In this document: positions 49,513 to 59,526 of the stretch, piece by piece
Numbering within the stretch: position 1 is the first letter of the stretch
Layout: each line of letters opens with the position of its first letter
DNA from: Stutzerimonas nitrititolerans
GTDB taxonomy: Bacteria > Pseudomonadota > Gammaproteobacteria > Pseudomonadales > Pseudomonadaceae
Direction of reading: 5' to 3'
Length of the DNA stretch: 64,000 bases
NCBI RefSeq assembly: GCF_003696285.1
Contig: NZ_RFFL01000005.1
Coordinates: forward strand, 1-64,000
Notes under the pieces: model-generated
The model's database searches: none
Told to the model about the DNA's origin: nothing
The model's input: only the letters and a program-made list of their open reading frames with translations
Position numbers and translations under genes: made by a program

Positions 49513-50325
49513 TCAGGCTCGGCTCTTGCTCCGTTTCTTTTCCGCCAGCGCCGCCATTTCATCGTATATGGCCTGCGGATTCTGCTGCTTGATCTTCCAG
49601 GCCATGCGCCCTTCCTCATGGGGCAGGATCATGAAGACGCCGGCGGCCACCTGTTGATAGAGGTAGTCGGCGATATCGGCCGCGGTGATCGGCGAAGCCT
49701 CCAGCAGCTTGCCGATCTGCGCCTTCATGTTGGGCGTCGGGCCGCGATAGGAGTCCATCAGGTTGGTCTGGAAGAACGAGGGGCAAAGCACGTGCACGCC
49801 CACTTCCTGGCCACGCAATTCCACCAGCAGGCTTTCGGAAAGCGCCACGACGCCCGCCTTGGCGACGTTGTAGTTGCTCATGCCCGGCGCCTGCATCAGC
49901 GCCGCCATGGAAGCGATGTTGATGATCTTGCCTTTGCTGCGCTGCACCAGCGGCAGGAAGGCCTTGCAGCCCTTGACCACGCCCATCAGGTTGATCGCGA
50001 TCTGCCAGTCCCAGTCCTCCAGCGACAGTTCCTCGAAGAACCCGCCCGAGGCCACGCCGGCGTTGTTGACCACCACATCGATGCCACCGAGCTTCGTTTC
50101 GCAGGCCTGCGCCAGCGCGATCAGCTGGCTGTAGTCACGCACGTCGCAGCGCTGCACGAAGCCATCGCCACCGGCCTCGCGCACCAGCCCCAGCGTTTCG
50201 GCCAGACCGCTTTCGTTGATATCCGACAACGCCAGCTGCCAGCCTTCACGAGCCCAGCGCAGTGCGATCTCGCGACCCAGCCCGGACCCGGCACCGGTTA
50301 CCATCATGCGGTTATGCATCGTCAT
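49513..50325 (-). CDS. Short-chain dehydrogenase/reductase
   Basis: 270 residues. Cofactor motif TGAGSGLGREIA at about residues 10-21, NNAG motif (VVVNNAGVASGGF), catalytic serine (INIASMAAL) and the YNVAK Tyr-Lys pair (about residues 155-159). It is a classical SDR with a basic C-terminal tail. Substrate unknown. ATG 50323-50325 has an AGAGGCAGC ribosome site. It lies on the same strand as actP, separated by a strong terminator, so it is probably its own transcript. Confidence 0.9.
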   Translation of the reverse strand: MTMHNRMMVTGAGSGLGREIALRWAREGWQLALSDINESGLAETLGLVREAGGDGFVQRCDVRDYSQLIALAQACETKLGGIDVVVNNAGVASGGFFEELSLEDWDWQIAINLMGVVKGCKAFLPLVQRSKGKIINIASMAALMQAPGMSNYNVAKAGVVALSESLLVELRGQEVGVHVLCPSFFQTNLMDSYRGPTPNMKAQIGKLLEASPITAADIADYLYQQVAAGVFMILPHEEGRMAWKIKQQNPQAIYDEMAALAEKKRSKSRA

Positions 50326-50458
50326 GCTGCCTCTCGTTCGTTGAGTTGCAGCGAGTCTAGCGAAAGCGAGTGCGGGCCCAGGCCACCATCAGACTACTGA
50401 ATGGCCCTCCATCCGGGGCGCGATTCGCCGCTGCCTCAGGTGCGTTGCGCACAAACAG

Positions 50459-50484
50459 AAAAGGCAGCCTCGCGGCTGCCTTTT
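50459..50484 (-). terminator. Intrinsic terminator of the DUF485-actP operon
   Basis: AAAAGGCAGCC 50459-50469, TCGC loop, GGCTGCCTTTT 50474-50484: an 11-bp perfect stem bounded by A and T tracts, so it can work in either direction. It begins 24 bp after the actP stop on the minus strand. Confidence 0.85.
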
Positions 50485-50507
50485 GCTGTGCATCCTTCAA
50501 TCACCCG

Positions 50508-52166
50508 TCAATGGGCAACCGCACCGGTGGCACCCAGACCGGTCTGGGAGCGTACGAACTGCGGGAAGAAGCGAGCACGCTCCGCATCAGCGGTTTTCGA
50601 CTTGTCGGTAACCGAGAAGAACCAGATACCGATGAAGGCGACGATGATGGAGAACAGCGCCGGGTAGGAGTACGGGAAGATCGCCTCGGCATTGCCCAGC
50701 ACCTGCACCCAGACGGTCGGGCTGAGGATGGTCAGGATCAGTGCCGTGAACAGGCCCATCGCACCACCGATCAGCGCACCGCGAGTGCTCAGGCCTTTCC
50801 AGTACATGGAGAGGAACAGCACCGGGAAGTTGCAGCTGGCCGCGACCGAGAATGCCAGGCCGACCATGAAGGCGATGTTCTGCTTCTCGAAGGCGATGCC
50901 GAGCAGGATCGCCACCACTCCCAGGGCCAGCGTGGTGATCTTGGTCACGCGCATCTCGTCCGCTTCCTTGGCCTTGCCCTTCTTGATCACGCAGGCATAG
51001 AGGTCATGGGAAACCGCCGAGGCACCGGCCAGTGTCAGGCCCGCAACCACCGCAAGGATGGTGGCGAAGGCCACGGCCGACATGAAACCGAGGAACAGGT
51101 TGCCGCCAACCGCGGTGGCCAGGTGGATGGCGACCATGTTGGTACCACCAACGATGGCGCCGGACAGATCGCGGAAGTCCGCATTGGTGCTGACCAGCAG
51201 GATCGCGCCGAAGCCGATGATGAAGGTCAGGATGTAGAAGTAGCCGATGAAACCCGTGGCGTAGAACACGCTCTTGCGCGCTTCCTTGGCGTCGGAAACG
51301 GTGAAGAAGCGCATCAGGATATGCGGCAGGCCGGCGGTGCCGAACATCAGCGCCATACCCAGGGAGATCGCCGAAACCGGATCGGTCACCAGGCCGCCCG
51401 GGCTCATGATGGCGTCGCCCTTCTCATGCAGCTTCACTGCTTCGGAGAACAGGCTGGCAAAGTCGAAGCCGACGTTCTTCATCACCATCAGCGCCATGAA
51501 GCTGGCGCCGGACAGCAGCAGAACGGCCTTGATGATCTGCACCCAGGTGGTCGCCAGCATGCCGCCGAACAGTACGTACATGACCATCAGCACGCCGACC
51601 AGCACCACCGCGACGTAGTAGTCCAGGCCGAACAGCAGCTGGATCAGCTTGCCGGCACCGACCATCTGCGCGATCAGGTAGAAGGCCACCACGGTGAGCG
51701 AACCCATTGCCGAGAGAATGCGAATCTGGGTCTGACCGAGGCGGTAGGACGCCACGTCTGAGAAGCTGAACTTGCCCAGGTTGCGCAGGCGCTCGGCCAT
51801 CAGGAAGAGGATCAGCGGCCAGCCGACCAGGAAGCCGATGGAGTAGATCAGGCCGTCATAGCCGCTGGTGTAGACCAGTGCGGAAATACCCAGGAAGGAC
51901 GCAGCAGACATGTAGTCGCCGGCGATCGCCAGGCCATTCTGGAAACCGGTGATGCTGCCACCGGCGGTGTAGTAATCGGAGGTCGAGGTGTTGCGCTTGG
52001 ACGCCCATTTGGTGATGCCCATCGTGAAGACGATGAACACCACGAACATGATGATCGCGGTCCAGTTGGTCGGTTGCTTCTGTACTTCGCCGGTCAGCGC
52101 CTCGCCTGCCAGGAGCAGAGGCGAGGCAGCGAAAAGAGCGGCTGCCGCGAGTAGACGGGCGATCAT
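50508..52166 (-). CDS. actP: Cation/acetate symporter
   Basis: 552 residues, sodium:solute symporter family with about thirteen to fourteen membrane segments and an N-terminal signal-like segment ([21 protein letters not shown]). Family stretches: [34 protein letters not shown] and [24 protein letters not shown]. Imports acetate and related short acids. Start codon overlaps the stop of the DUF485 gene (ATGA), so the pair is translationally coupled. Works with Acs, encoded far away at 6.2 kb, whereas acs and actP are adjacent in enterics. Confidence 0.95.
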   Translation of the reverse strand: MIARLLAAAALFAASPLLLAGEALTGEVQKQPTNWTAIIMFVVFIVFTMGITKWASKRNTSTSDYYTAGGSITGFQNGLAIAGDYMSAASFLGISALVYTSGYDGLIYSIGFLVGWPLILFLMAERLRNLGKFSFSDVASYRLGQTQIRILSAMGSLTVVAFYLIAQMVGAGKLIQLLFGLDYYVAVVLVGVLMVMYVLFGGMLATTWVQIIKAVLLLSGASFMALMVMKNVGFDFASLFSEAVKLHEKGDAIMSPGGLVTDPVSAISLGMALMFGTAGLPHILMRFFTVSDAKEARKSVFYATGFIGYFYILTFIIGFGAILLVSTNADFRDLSGAIVGGTNMVAIHLATAVGGNLFLGFMSAVAFATILAVVAGLTLAGASAVSHDLYACVIKKGKAKEADEMRVTKITTLALGVVAILLGIAFEKQNIAFMVGLAFSVAASCNFPVLFLSMYWKGLSTRGALIGGAMGLFTALILTILSPTVWVQVLGNAEAIFPYSYPALFSIIVAFIGIWFFSVTDKSKTADAERARFFPQFVRSQTGLGATGAVAH

Positions 52167-52477
52167 TGCTGCACCTCGTTGAGGATTTCCTGATTCAGGC
52201 GATCGAACTCGCCGTTGGCGCGCCGCACGTAGATGCCAGTCAGTACGAAGGCCAGGACGATGATGCCCAGCCCCAAGGGAATGCCCCAGGTGATGACCGT
52301 TGCCGAGCTGAGCGGCACGCCGAGCACATGGGGATCGAAAGCGATCAGCAGGATGAAGGCCAGGTAGGCACCAAGCATGACGACCGACAGCAGCCAGGCG
52401 AAACGGCCACGCTTGGCAACCAGTTCCTGGAAGCGCGGATTGTCATAGATCTGCTGGTATAGATTTTCATTGTTCAT
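52163..52477 (-). CDS. yjcH: DUF485 membrane protein (YjcH-like) coupled to actP
   Basis: ATG 52475-52477 ([26 protein letters not shown]) with a TGGAGATAA ribosome site gives 104 residues. Two membrane segments ([20 protein letters not shown] and [23 protein letters not shown]) and a short charged C-terminus, the DUF485 pattern. Almost always paired with actP and presumed to assist the symporter. Overlaps actP by 4 bp. A hairpin lies in its leader 20 to 40 bp before the start. Confidence 0.93.
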   Translation of the reverse strand: MNNENLYQQIYDNPRFQELVAKRGRFAWLLSVVMLGAYLAFILLIAFDPHVLGVPLSSATVITWGIPLGLGIIVLAFVLTGIYVRRANGEFDRLNQEILNEVQQ

Positions 52478-52496
52478 TGAATTATCTCCACACAAT

Positions 52497-52516
52497 CTTT
52501 CCTCTCGTGAGGAAAG
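52497..52516. promoter_or_regulatory. Hairpin in the leader of the yjcH-actP operon
   Basis: CTTTCCTC 52497-52504, TCGT loop, GAGGAAAG 52509-52516: a perfect 8-bp stem with a tetraloop, 19 bp before the yjcH start codon. It could affect mRNA stability or translation; function not known. Confidence 0.45.
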
Positions 52517-52941
52517 GTCGGCCACTGTAAGACCCAACACGCTGAATACCACCCGACTTTCGTCTGCTGTCCAATTCCGAAAAGGCCCGTGCTAAAGCGC
52601 CTGCCGCCTTGCCAAGCGGCGAAATTACTGAGCTTGGCTCGCCTGGGCGGGGTGAAGTGGATCACAAGAAAAATCGCATTGTTTTTGGTCAAGATCGGCC
52701 GATCCGGTCCGCTGCGCATGCAAAAGGCGCGTTACCGGCTTGTGCTTTCTCTCGAAAACGGGCATGACGCGGAGCCCTTCTTTCTCTGCAACGACGCCGC
52801 TACGCTATGGTCTATTCAGCGGCAGGTTTTCCTGCTGAATCGAAATGGACTCACTTCCGGCAGCCAGCCGCGTACCCAAGGAGCACCTCGATCATTACCC
52901 CAGAATTCGGCAAACGCGCCTTGTCCGATGGACGGCGGAGC
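52517..52941. other. Intergenic region between yjcH-actP and the hydrolase gene
   Basis: About 425 bp that should hold two divergent promoters. Frames open here on both strands are short or run into the hydrolase gene in another frame and lack recognisable protein sequence. I see no repeat or RNA gene. Confidence 0.5.
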
Positions 52942-54243
52942 ATGGCGCTCCTGCCGCAATTGCTGTGCCTGCTGGCACTGCTGGCAGTGGTCCAACCTTC
53001 GCTGCGGGCGGAAGACCTCAGCGCCGAGGACTACGGCTACCCGCTGGCCAACCCCTTCGAGGCCAGCATCGCCACCACGCCGCTGGACTTGCGCGCCGAC
53101 GTGCCCGGTGACGACGACATCGACCAAGCCGACTACAGCCTGCGGCTGCGCCCCGAGCGCGAATTCACGCTGCCGGACAACTTCTGGGCAGTCAAACGCC
53201 TGACCTATCGTCTGGCGCGGCAGCCGGGACCGGCGCCGCTGATCTTCATCATCTCGGGAACGGGCGCGAACTATAGCGCCGGCAAGACCGAGTCACTCAA
53301 GCGGCTCTTCTACGGTGCCGGCTATCACGTGGTGCAGCTGTCCTCGCCGACCAGTTTCGACTTCATCGCCGCCGCCTCCCGCTTCGCGACCCCCGGCTAC
53401 AGCCCCGATGATGCGGAGGACCTCTATCGCGTGATGCAGGCCGTGCGCGCGCAGCAGCACGAACTGCCCGTCACCGAGTTTCACCTCACCGGCTACAGCC
53501 TCGGCGCGCTGAACGCCGCGTTCGTCAGCAAGCTCGACGAAACCCGGCAGAGTTTCGGCTTCAAGCGCGTGCTGCTGCTCAACCCACCGGTCAACCTGTA
53601 CACCTCGATCCGCAACCTGGACAGGCTGGTACAGACCCGGGTGGAGGCCATCGACGACAGCACCACCTTCTACGAACTGGTCTTCGAGAAACTGTCGCGC
53701 TACTACCAGCAACAGGGCTACATCAACCTCGACGAGGCCGTGCTGTTCGATCTTCAGCAATCGCCCCAGCGGCTGACCGACGAGCAGATGGCGATGCTGA
53801 TCGGCTCCGTGTTCCGGCTTTCCGCCGCGGACATCGCCTTCACCTCGGACCTGATCAACCGCCGCGGCCTGATCGTGCCGCCGGGCTACCCCATCGACGA
53901 AGGCACCAGCCTGGAGCCCTTCTTCCGACGCGCCCTGCTGTGCGACTTCGACTGCTACATCACCGAACAGCTGATCCCCATGTGGCGGGCGCGCTACGAC
54001 GGCGGCAGCCTCACGCAGCTGATCGACCAGGTGAGCCTCTACGCGCTGGAAGATTATCTGCGCCAGAGCACCAAGATCGCCGTCATGCACAACGTTGACG
54101 ACATCATCCTCGGCACCGGCGACCTGGGTTTCCTGCGACGCACCTTTGGCGAGCGCCTGATCCTCTACCCGCGAGGCGGTCATTGCGGCAACCTCAACTA
54201 TCGGGTCAACACGCAGGACATGCTGGAGTTCTTCCGTGGCTAG
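52942..54243 (+). CDS. Secreted alpha/beta-hydrolase-like protein
   Basis: ATG 52942 gives 433 residues beginning with a clear signal peptide (MALLPQLLCLLALLAVVQPSLRA, cleavage near residue 23). Alpha/beta-hydrolase traits: LIFIISGTGANYSAGKTESLKRLFYGAGYHVV, the nucleophile elbow GYSLGALNAAF (Ser at about residue 197) and a late His in LILYPRGGHCGNLNY. A periplasmic serine hydrolase or lipase-like function is likely. It overlaps the MlaA-like gene by 8 bp, so the two are translationally coupled, which points to a shared envelope-lipid role. The frame is open to 52807, but ATG 52942 gives the signal peptide. Confidence 0.82.
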   Translation: MALLPQLLCLLALLAVVQPSLRAEDLSAEDYGYPLANPFEASIATTPLDLRADVPGDDDIDQADYSLRLRPEREFTLPDNFWAVKRLTYRLARQPGPAPLIFIISGTGANYSAGKTESLKRLFYGAGYHVVQLSSPTSFDFIAAASRFATPGYSPDDAEDLYRVMQAVRAQQHELPVTEFHLTGYSLGALNAAFVSKLDETRQSFGFKRVLLLNPPVNLYTSIRNLDRLVQTRVEAIDDSTTFYELVFEKLSRYYQQQGYINLDEAVLFDLQQSPQRLTDEQMAMLIGSVFRLSAADIAFTSDLINRRGLIVPPGYPIDEGTSLEPFFRRALLCDFDCYITEQLIPMWRARYDGGSLTQLIDQVSLYALEDYLRQSTKIAVMHNVDDIILGTGDLGFLRRTFGERLILYPRGGHCGNLNYRVNTQDMLEFFRG

Positions 54244-55006
54244 ATTTTCCCTGGTGTTGCCTGCTCTGCTGCTGGTCGGCGGCCTCGCCCATGGGCAGAT
54301 GCAAACCGATTCCGATGGGTTCACCAATCCACTGAGCACCCTGGAGTTCAATCCGGGACTCGATCAGCGCGAGTTCGAACGCGCCACCTTCCAGGCGCTG
54401 GATATCCATGATCCCTGGGAATCCCTGAACCGGCGCATGTACTACTTCAACTATCGCCTCGATCAATGGGTAATGCTGCCGGCCGTACGCGGCTATCGCC
54501 GTGTGACACCGAGGGTGGTCAGGACCGGGGTCAGCAATTTCTTCAGCAACCTCGGCGAGGTCTCCACGCTGTTCAACAGCCTGGCCCAGCTCAAGGGCGA
54601 GCGCGCCATGCAGACCACCGCCCGCCTGCTGTTCAATACCATCATCGGCGTCGGTGGCATCTGGGACCCGGCCACCCGCATGGGCCTGCCACGGCACTCG
54701 GAAGATTTCGGTCAGACGCTCGGCTTCTACGGCGTACCCAGCGGCCCCTACCTGATTCTGCCGGCACTAGGGCCCTCCAACCTGCGCGATACCACCGGCA
54801 AGCTCGCCGACTTCGGCGTAGAACGGCAGATCGACACGCTCGGCTATGCCGAAGCCAGCGGTGGCGAACTGGGACTGACGGCGTTGCGCCTGCTGGATAT
54901 CCGCCACACCACCAACCTGCGCTACGGGCAGCTCAACTCCCCCTTCGAGTACGAGAAGGTGCGCTACGTGTACACCCGCGCGCGGGAGTTGCAGATAGAG
55001 GAATAG
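54236..55006 (+). CDS. MlaA/VacJ-family protein lacking a lipobox
   Basis: 256 residues from GTG 54236. The MlaA domain is clear: DPWESLNRRMYYFNYRLDQW, VSNFFSNLGEVSTLFNSLAQ, LLFNTIIGVGGIWDPATRMGLPRHSEDFGQTLGFYGVPSGPYLILPALGPSNLRD. MlaA lipoproteins sit in the outer membrane and remove misplaced phospholipids. Here the signal sequence (SLVLPALLLVGGLAHGQ) has no cysteine, so it is probably a soluble or signal-anchored periplasmic variant. Overlaps the upstream hydrolase gene by 8 bp. P. aeruginosa carries a similar pair, as I recall, apart from its true mlaA. Confidence 0.88.
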   Translation: MARFSLVLPALLLVGGLAHGQMQTDSDGFTNPLSTLEFNPGLDQREFERATFQALDIHDPWESLNRRMYYFNYRLDQWVMLPAVRGYRRVTPRVVRTGVSNFFSNLGEVSTLFNSLAQLKGERAMQTTARLLFNTIIGVGGIWDPATRMGLPRHSEDFGQTLGFYGVPSGPYLILPALGPSNLRDTTGKLADFGVERQIDTLGYAEASGGELGLTALRLLDIRHTTNLRYGQLNSPFEYEKVRYVYTRARELQIEE

Positions 55007-55047
55007 CGAGCGGCCGTCAGAAATACCCATAGCCCGATACGGTGATT

Positions 55048-55069
55048 CCCTCTCCCCGAGGGGAGAGGG
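55048..55069. repeat. Short palindrome CCCTCTCCCC / GGGGAGAGGG
   Basis: 10-bp perfect arms 55048-55057 and 55060-55069 with a 2-nt loop, in the 93-bp gap between convergent MlaA-like and LpxL-like genes. A related palindrome is at 56175-56193. Such CTCTCCC hairpins are common in intergenic DNA of this group. Confidence 0.65.
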
Positions 55070-55099
55070 CCAGGGTGGGGGCGACGCCCGGCAACAGCC

Positions 55100-56032
55100 C
55101 TAACGCCCCTTCCTGTAGAGGCTCGGCTCGCCCTCGGGGCGGGTCTTGAAACGTCGATGCGCCCACAGGTACTGCTCGGGGTTCAAGCTGACCACCTCTT
55201 CGACCCAGCGGTTGATCCGCAGGCAATCGGCTTCATCGCTCTCCCCGGGAAAGTCCTCCAGCGGCGGGTGGATCACCAGACGGTAACCACTGCCATCGGC
55301 CAGACGCTGCTGAGTGAAGGGCACTACCCTGGCCCTGCCCAGCCGGGCGAACTTGCTGGTGGCGGTGACCGTCGCCGCCTGGATGCCGAACAGTGGCACG
55401 AACAGGCTCTGCTTGCGTCCGTAGTCCTGGTCCGGCGCATACCAGATGGCGCGGCCGCCACGCAGCACCTTGAGCATGGCGCGCACGTCTTCGCGCTCGA
55501 TCGCGGTGGCATCGCGATTGTGGCGCTCGCGACCACGGCGCTGGACGAAATCGAAGACCGGATTCTTGTGCTCACGGTACATGCCATCGATGGTGTGCCG
55601 CTGGCCCAACAGCGCCGCGCCGATTTCCAGCGTGGTGAAGTGCAATGCCATCAGAATCACACCCTGCCCTTCGGCCTGGGCCTGCCTGAGGTGCTCCAGC
55701 CCCTCGATGTGCGCCAGGCGTTGCAGGCGAGCCTGCGGCCACCACCAGCTCATGGCCATTTCGAACAGTGCGATGCCGTTGGACGCGAAGTTCTCCTTCA
55801 GCAACCGCTCACGCTCGGCATCGGACAGGTCGGGAAAGCACAATTCCAGATTGCGCCTGGCGATATGTCGACGCGACCCCGCCAGGTGATACATCGCCTT
55901 CCCCAGCATCCGCCCCAGTGCCAGCAATACCCGGTATGGCAGCTGAATCACCAGCCATAGCAAACCCAGCCCCAGCCACAACAGCCAGAAGCGTGGATGA
56001 AGGAAGCAAGCGCGAAAACGGGGACGATCCAT
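55100..56032 (-). CDS. Lipid A late acyltransferase (LpxL/HtrB family)
   Basis: ATG 56030-56032 (MDRPRFRACFLHPRFWLLW) gives 310 residues. One N-terminal membrane anchor (LLWLGLGLLWLVIQLPYRVLLALG), the HX4E-type catalytic box in GVILMALHFTTLEIGAALLG, and the EHKNPVFDFVQRRGRERH and APDQDYGRKQSLFVPLFG stretches typical of lauroyl/myristoyl transferases. Adds a secondary acyl chain to Kdo2-lipid IVA at the inner membrane. An in-frame ATG at 56062 would add ten residues; the shorter form matches relatives better. Divergent from minC. Confidence 0.9.
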   Translation of the reverse strand: MDRPRFRACFLHPRFWLLWLGLGLLWLVIQLPYRVLLALGRMLGKAMYHLAGSRRHIARRNLELCFPDLSDAERERLLKENFASNGIALFEMAMSWWWPQARLQRLAHIEGLEHLRQAQAEGQGVILMALHFTTLEIGAALLGQRHTIDGMYREHKNPVFDFVQRRGRERHNRDATAIEREDVRAMLKVLRGGRAIWYAPDQDYGRKQSLFVPLFGIQAATVTATSKFARLGRARVVPFTQQRLADGSGYRLVIHPPLEDFPGESDEADCLRINRWVEEVVSLNPEQYLWAHRRFKTRPEGEPSLYRKGR

Positions 56033-56174
56033 CGGAAAGCTCGTACCGGAAAAACTGCGCATTCTAAGCCCTCACGACGAAAATTGCCGGCGTGTAGCGG
56101 CAAGCGGCGGGCTTGAGGCAGACGGTGCGGTTTGCAGGGCGGCGATGACAGGGCCGCTTTCCCCTTACCCCGGC

Positions 56175-56193
56175 CCTCTCCCGAGAGGAGAGG
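56175..56193. repeat. Short palindrome CCTCTCC / GGAGAGG upstream of minC
   Basis: 7-bp arms 56175-56181 and 56187-56193 with a 5-nt loop, in the 259-bp divergent region between the LpxL-like gene and minC. Related to the palindrome at 55048-55069, so copies flank the acyltransferase gene on both sides. Confidence 0.6.
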
Positions 56194-56291
56194 CGTATTG
56201 GGGCTTCAGCCCACCTGGACGCAAGCCTGCAACTTGCACCATCCGGTCAGCCCCGCTATAAGTCCTCGCCATTTCCCCTCGCAGGCAGACC

Positions 56292-57023
56292 ATGAGCCAA
56301 GCCGACCTCCTCGACCAAGATCCCGTGTTCCAGCTCAAGGGCAGCATGCTCGCCATTACCGTCCTGGAGCTGACGCAGAACGACCCCGAACGTCTCGATC
56401 GGCAGCTCGCGAAAAAAGTCGAGCAGGCGCCGGACTTCTTCAACAACACACCGCTGGTGCTGGCGCTGGACAAGTTACCAGCCGATTGCGAACTCGACCT
56501 GCCGGCACTGATCGCGCTGTGCCGCAAGCATGGCCTGCGCACACTGGCGTTGCGTGCCGGCCATCCGGCAATCGTCGAGGCGGCTGGCGCCCTGGACCTG
56601 CCCGTTCTACCACCCTCGGGCGCCAAGGAGCGCAAGCTCGACCCCACCGCCCGGTCATCCGCAGCGCCCGCCAAACCAGCAGAACCGGCCTATCGCCCGA
56701 GCCGCGTCGTGACCACGCCCATCCGCGGCGGGCAACAGATCTATGCCCAGGGCGGCGACCTCATCGTGCTGGCGCCGGTCAGCCCCGGCGCGGAACTTCT
56801 CGCCGATGGAAACATCCATGTGTACGGCCCGTTACGTGGTCGCGCCCTGGCGGGCATCAAGGGCGATACCGGCGCGCGCATCTTCTGTCAGCAACTCGCC
56901 GCGGAAATGGTGTCGATCGCCGGCCAGTACAAGGTGGCCGAAGACCTCCGACGCGACCCGCTCTGGGCGGAAGCGGTACAGATCAGCCTGTCTGGCGACG
57001 TGTTGAACATAACCCGCCTTTAA
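56292..57023 (+). CDS. minC: Septum site-determining protein MinC
   Basis: 243 residues. N-terminal FtsZ-inhibiting domain (about 1-105, [18 protein letters not shown]), a proline/alanine-rich linker, and the C-terminal beta-helix (about 140-243: [47 protein letters not shown]) that binds MinD. Blocks FtsZ ring assembly away from mid-cell. First gene of minCDE; start ATG 56292. Confidence 0.96.
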   Translation: MSQADLLDQDPVFQLKGSMLAITVLELTQNDPERLDRQLAKKVEQAPDFFNNTPLVLALDKLPADCELDLPALIALCRKHGLRTLALRAGHPAIVEAAGALDLPVLPPSGAKERKLDPTARSSAAPAKPAEPAYRPSRVVTTPIRGGQQIYAQGGDLIVLAPVSPGAELLADGNIHVYGPLRGRALAGIKGDTGARIFCQQLAAEMVSIAGQYKVAEDLRRDPLWAEAVQISLSGDVLNITRL

Positions 57024-57113
57024 CGGATACTTCCGCGAATTTTCAGGACCAACGGGCAATCCGGACGCCAACTCGGCAGAAGGTCCCAGCTTCCATATTT
57101 AGGGTGAATCACC

Positions 57114-57929
57114 TTGGCCAAGATCCTCGTAGTCACTTCCGGCAAGGGTGGCGTCGGCAAGACCACTTCCAGCGCCGCCATCGGTACCGGCCTCGCCCTG
57201 CGCGGGCACAAGACCGCCATCGTCGACTTCGACGTCGGTCTGCGTAATCTGGACCTGATCATGGGCTGCGAGCGCCGCGTGGTGTATGACTTCGTCAACG
57301 TCATCAATGGCGACGCCACCCTGACCCAGGCGCTGATCAAGGACAAGCGCCTGGAGAACCTCTACGTGCTGGCCGCCAGCCAGACCCGCGACAAGGATGC
57401 ACTGACCCTCGAAGGCGTCGGCAAGGTCATCGACGAACTGGCGCAGAACTTCGAGTACGTCATCTGCGACTCGCCGGCCGGCATCGAGAAAGGTGCGCAC
57501 CTGGCCATGTATTACGCCGACGAGGCCATCGTGGTGACCAACCCGGAAGTCTCTTCGGTACGCGACTCCGACCGCATGCTCGGCCTGCTGGCCAGCAAAT
57601 CGCGCCGCGCCGAAAACGGCGAGGAGCCGATCAAGGAGCACCTGCTGCTGACCCGCTACAACCCCGAGCGCGTGACCAAGGGCGAAATGCTCGGTGTCGA
57701 GGACGTCGAGGAAATCCTCTCCATCCGCCTGCTGGGTGTCATTCCCGAGTCCCAGGCCGTGCTCAAGGCCTCTAACCAGGGCGTACCGGTGATTCTCGAC
57801 GACCAGAGCGATGCCGGCCAGGCCTATAGCGACGCCGTCGACCGGCTGCTCGGCAAGGAAGTGACCCACCGATTCCTCGACGCCAAGAAGCAAGGCTTCC
57901 TTGCACGCCTGTTCGGAGGTCGAGAATGA
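57114..57929 (+). CDS. minD: Septum site-determining ATPase MinD
   Basis: 271 residues with a TTG start at 57114 preceded by TTAGGGTGAATC; no in-frame ATG or GTG start exists before the P-loop. The deviant Walker A is [16 protein letters not shown] (about residues 9-24), switch regions [23 protein letters not shown] and [11 protein letters not shown], and a C-terminal amphipathic membrane-targeting helix ([12 protein letters not shown]). Recruits MinC to the membrane at cell poles. The stop overlaps minE by 4 bp. Confidence 0.96.
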   Translation: MAKILVVTSGKGGVGKTTSSAAIGTGLALRGHKTAIVDFDVGLRNLDLIMGCERRVVYDFVNVINGDATLTQALIKDKRLENLYVLAASQTRDKDALTLEGVGKVIDELAQNFEYVICDSPAGIEKGAHLAMYYADEAIVVTNPEVSSVRDSDRMLGLLASKSRRAENGEEPIKEHLLLTRYNPERVTKGEMLGVEDVEEILSIRLLGVIPESQAVLKASNQGVPVILDDQSDAGQAYSDAVDRLLGKEVTHRFLDAKKQGFLARLFGGRE

Positions 57930-58183
57930 ACCTGCTGGATTTCTTCCGCGAACGCAAAAAGAAGGAAACGCCTGCCGCCATCGCCAAGGAACGGTTGCAG
58001 ATCATCGTCGCCCACGAGCGTGGCCAGCGCAACGAGCCGGATTACCTGCCGGCCTTGCAGAAAGAGCTGGTGGAAGTGATCCGCAAGTACGTCAACATCG
58101 ACCAGGACCAGGTTCAGGTTGCGCTCGAAGACCAGGGCAGTTGCTCGATTCTGGAGCTGAACATCACTCTGCCGGATCGTTGA
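57926..58183 (+). CDS. minE: Cell division topological specificity factor MinE
   Basis: 85 residues. N-terminal membrane and MinD-contact segment ([32 protein letters not shown]) and C-terminal topological domain ([29 protein letters not shown]). Stimulates MinD ATPase to drive pole-to-pole oscillation. ATG overlaps the minD stop (ATGA). A hairpin (ACGGCG 58203-58208, CGCCGT 58219-58224) follows. Confidence 0.96.
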   Translation: MNLLDFFRERKKKETPAAIAKERLQIIVAHERGQRNEPDYLPALQKELVEVIRKYVNIDQDQVQVALEDQGSCSILELNITLPDR

Positions 58184-58244
58184 GCGAAGCCGGTATCCAG
58201 AAACGGCGGCCCACGGGTCGCCGTCTTCATTTGTGGAAAAGCAG

Positions 58245-58880
58245 ATGCCCTTAAGCAATATCCAGATCGTCCACCAGGACGCCGCCCTGCTGGTGATCAA
58301 CAAGCCCACCCTGCTTCTCTCCGTTCCCGGCCGTGCCGAGGATAACCGCGACTGCCTGGTGACCCGCCTGCAGGAGAACGGCTTTCCCGAAGCGCGCATC
58401 GTGCACCGACTGGACTGGGAAACCTCCGGACTGATCGTGCTTGCCCGCGATGCCGACAGCCACCGCGAACTCTCGCGGCAGTTCCACGACCGAGAGACCG
58501 AAAAGGCCTACACCGCGCTCTGCTGGGGTCAGCCGGAACAGGACAGCGGCAGTATCGATCTTCCGCTGCGCTACGATCCGCCGACCAAGCCGCGCCACGT
58601 GGTCGATCACGACCTTGGCAAGCATGCGCTGACCTTCTGGCGAGTGCTCGAGCGCTGCGGCGATTTCAGCCGTGTCGAGCTGACGCCGATCACCGGCCGC
58701 TCGCACCAGTTGCGTGTGCACATGCTTTCCATCGGTCATCCGCTGCTGGGCGATCGGCTCTACGCCCATGAGCAGGCGCTACAGGCCCATGAACGTCTGT
58801 GCCTGCACGCCAGCATGCTTGCGCTCACTCATCCGCAAAACGGCGAGCGCATGCGCTTCGAGAGCCCTGCCCCGTTCTGA
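58245..58880 (+). CDS. rluA: Pseudouridine synthase RluA
   Basis: ATG 58245 gives 211 residues, matching the single-domain RluA type that makes pseudouridine in 23S rRNA (746) and some tRNAs. The catalytic motif HRLDWETSGLIVLARD contains the active aspartate; the later RSHQLRVHMLSIGHPLLGDRLY motif is typical. A GTG at 58233 is possible, but the ATG has the better ribosome spacing. Shares 1 bp with the methyltransferase start. Confidence 0.93.
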   Translation: MPLSNIQIVHQDAALLVINKPTLLLSVPGRAEDNRDCLVTRLQENGFPEARIVHRLDWETSGLIVLARDADSHRELSRQFHDRETEKAYTALCWGQPEQDSGSIDLPLRYDPPTKPRHVVDHDLGKHALTFWRVLERCGDFSRVELTPITGRSHQLRVHMLSIGHPLLGDRLYAHEQALQAHERLCLHASMLALTHPQNGERMRFESPAPF

Positions 58881-59452
58881 TGCGCAACTTCCTCGAAGCG
58901 ACCCGAGGCGCCCCCGCGCAGCCTAACCTGTGCAAAGCGCTCGACCTGTGGCCAGGCAATCCCGGCCTGGCACTGGATCTGGGTTGCGGCGCCGGCCGCG
59001 ACAGCCTGGCACTGCTCCGTGCCGGCTGGGTCGTTATTGCCCTCGACCGGGATCCGCATGCCCTGGATATCCTGCACGAGCAGGCGGCCGCCTACGCGCC
59101 GGATAAGCTCAGCATGGTGTGCCGAGCTTTCGAGGACAGTGCCCCTTTGCCAGCAGCGGACCTCATCAATGCCAGCTTCGCACTGCCGTTCTGCCAGCCT
59201 GGGGCTTTTCCCGACATGTGGGAACGGATAGTCCGGAGCATGCGGCGGGGTGGCCTGTTCACCGGGCATTTTTTCGGCCCCCGAGATGACTGGGCGTCCA
59301 AACGCCTCAGCATCCACACGCAGGACCAGCTGCTGCGACAGTTCGAATGCTGGACGCTCCTGGAATTCAACGAGCACGAATACGACGGCAAGACCGCAGT
59401 GGGCCACGCCAAGCACTGGCATCTGTTCGAAGTCGTGGCGCGGCGCAGCTGA
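58880..59452 (+). CDS. Class I SAM-dependent methyltransferase
   Basis: 190 residues starting at ATG 58880, overlapping the rluA stop (TGATG). SAM motif [18 protein letters not shown] at about residues 32-48 and motif III-like [23 protein letters not shown]. Resembles small TehB-type or generic methyltransferases; substrate unknown. Translational coupling with rluA may be only an operon convenience. Confidence 0.85.
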   Translation: MRNFLEATRGAPAQPNLCKALDLWPGNPGLALDLGCGAGRDSLALLRAGWVVIALDRDPHALDILHEQAAAYAPDKLSMVCRAFEDSAPLPAADLINASFALPFCQPGAFPDMWERIVRSMRRGGLFTGHFFGPRDDWASKRLSIHTQDQLLRQFECWTLLEFNEHEYDGKTAVGHAKHWHLFEVVARRS

Positions 59453-59526
59453 CCGGGCTCCCCCTGGGAAATGCAGCCACCGTAGCCGATGGGATAGACT
59501 TCAGGCCTTGTCGTCCGGAGCCTCCC

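Noticed and set aside
57024..57113. Possible ATG start for minD upstream of 57114
   Set aside because: No in-frame ATG lies between the preceding stop and the P-loop; the TTG at 57114 has the ribosome site and gives the normal length.
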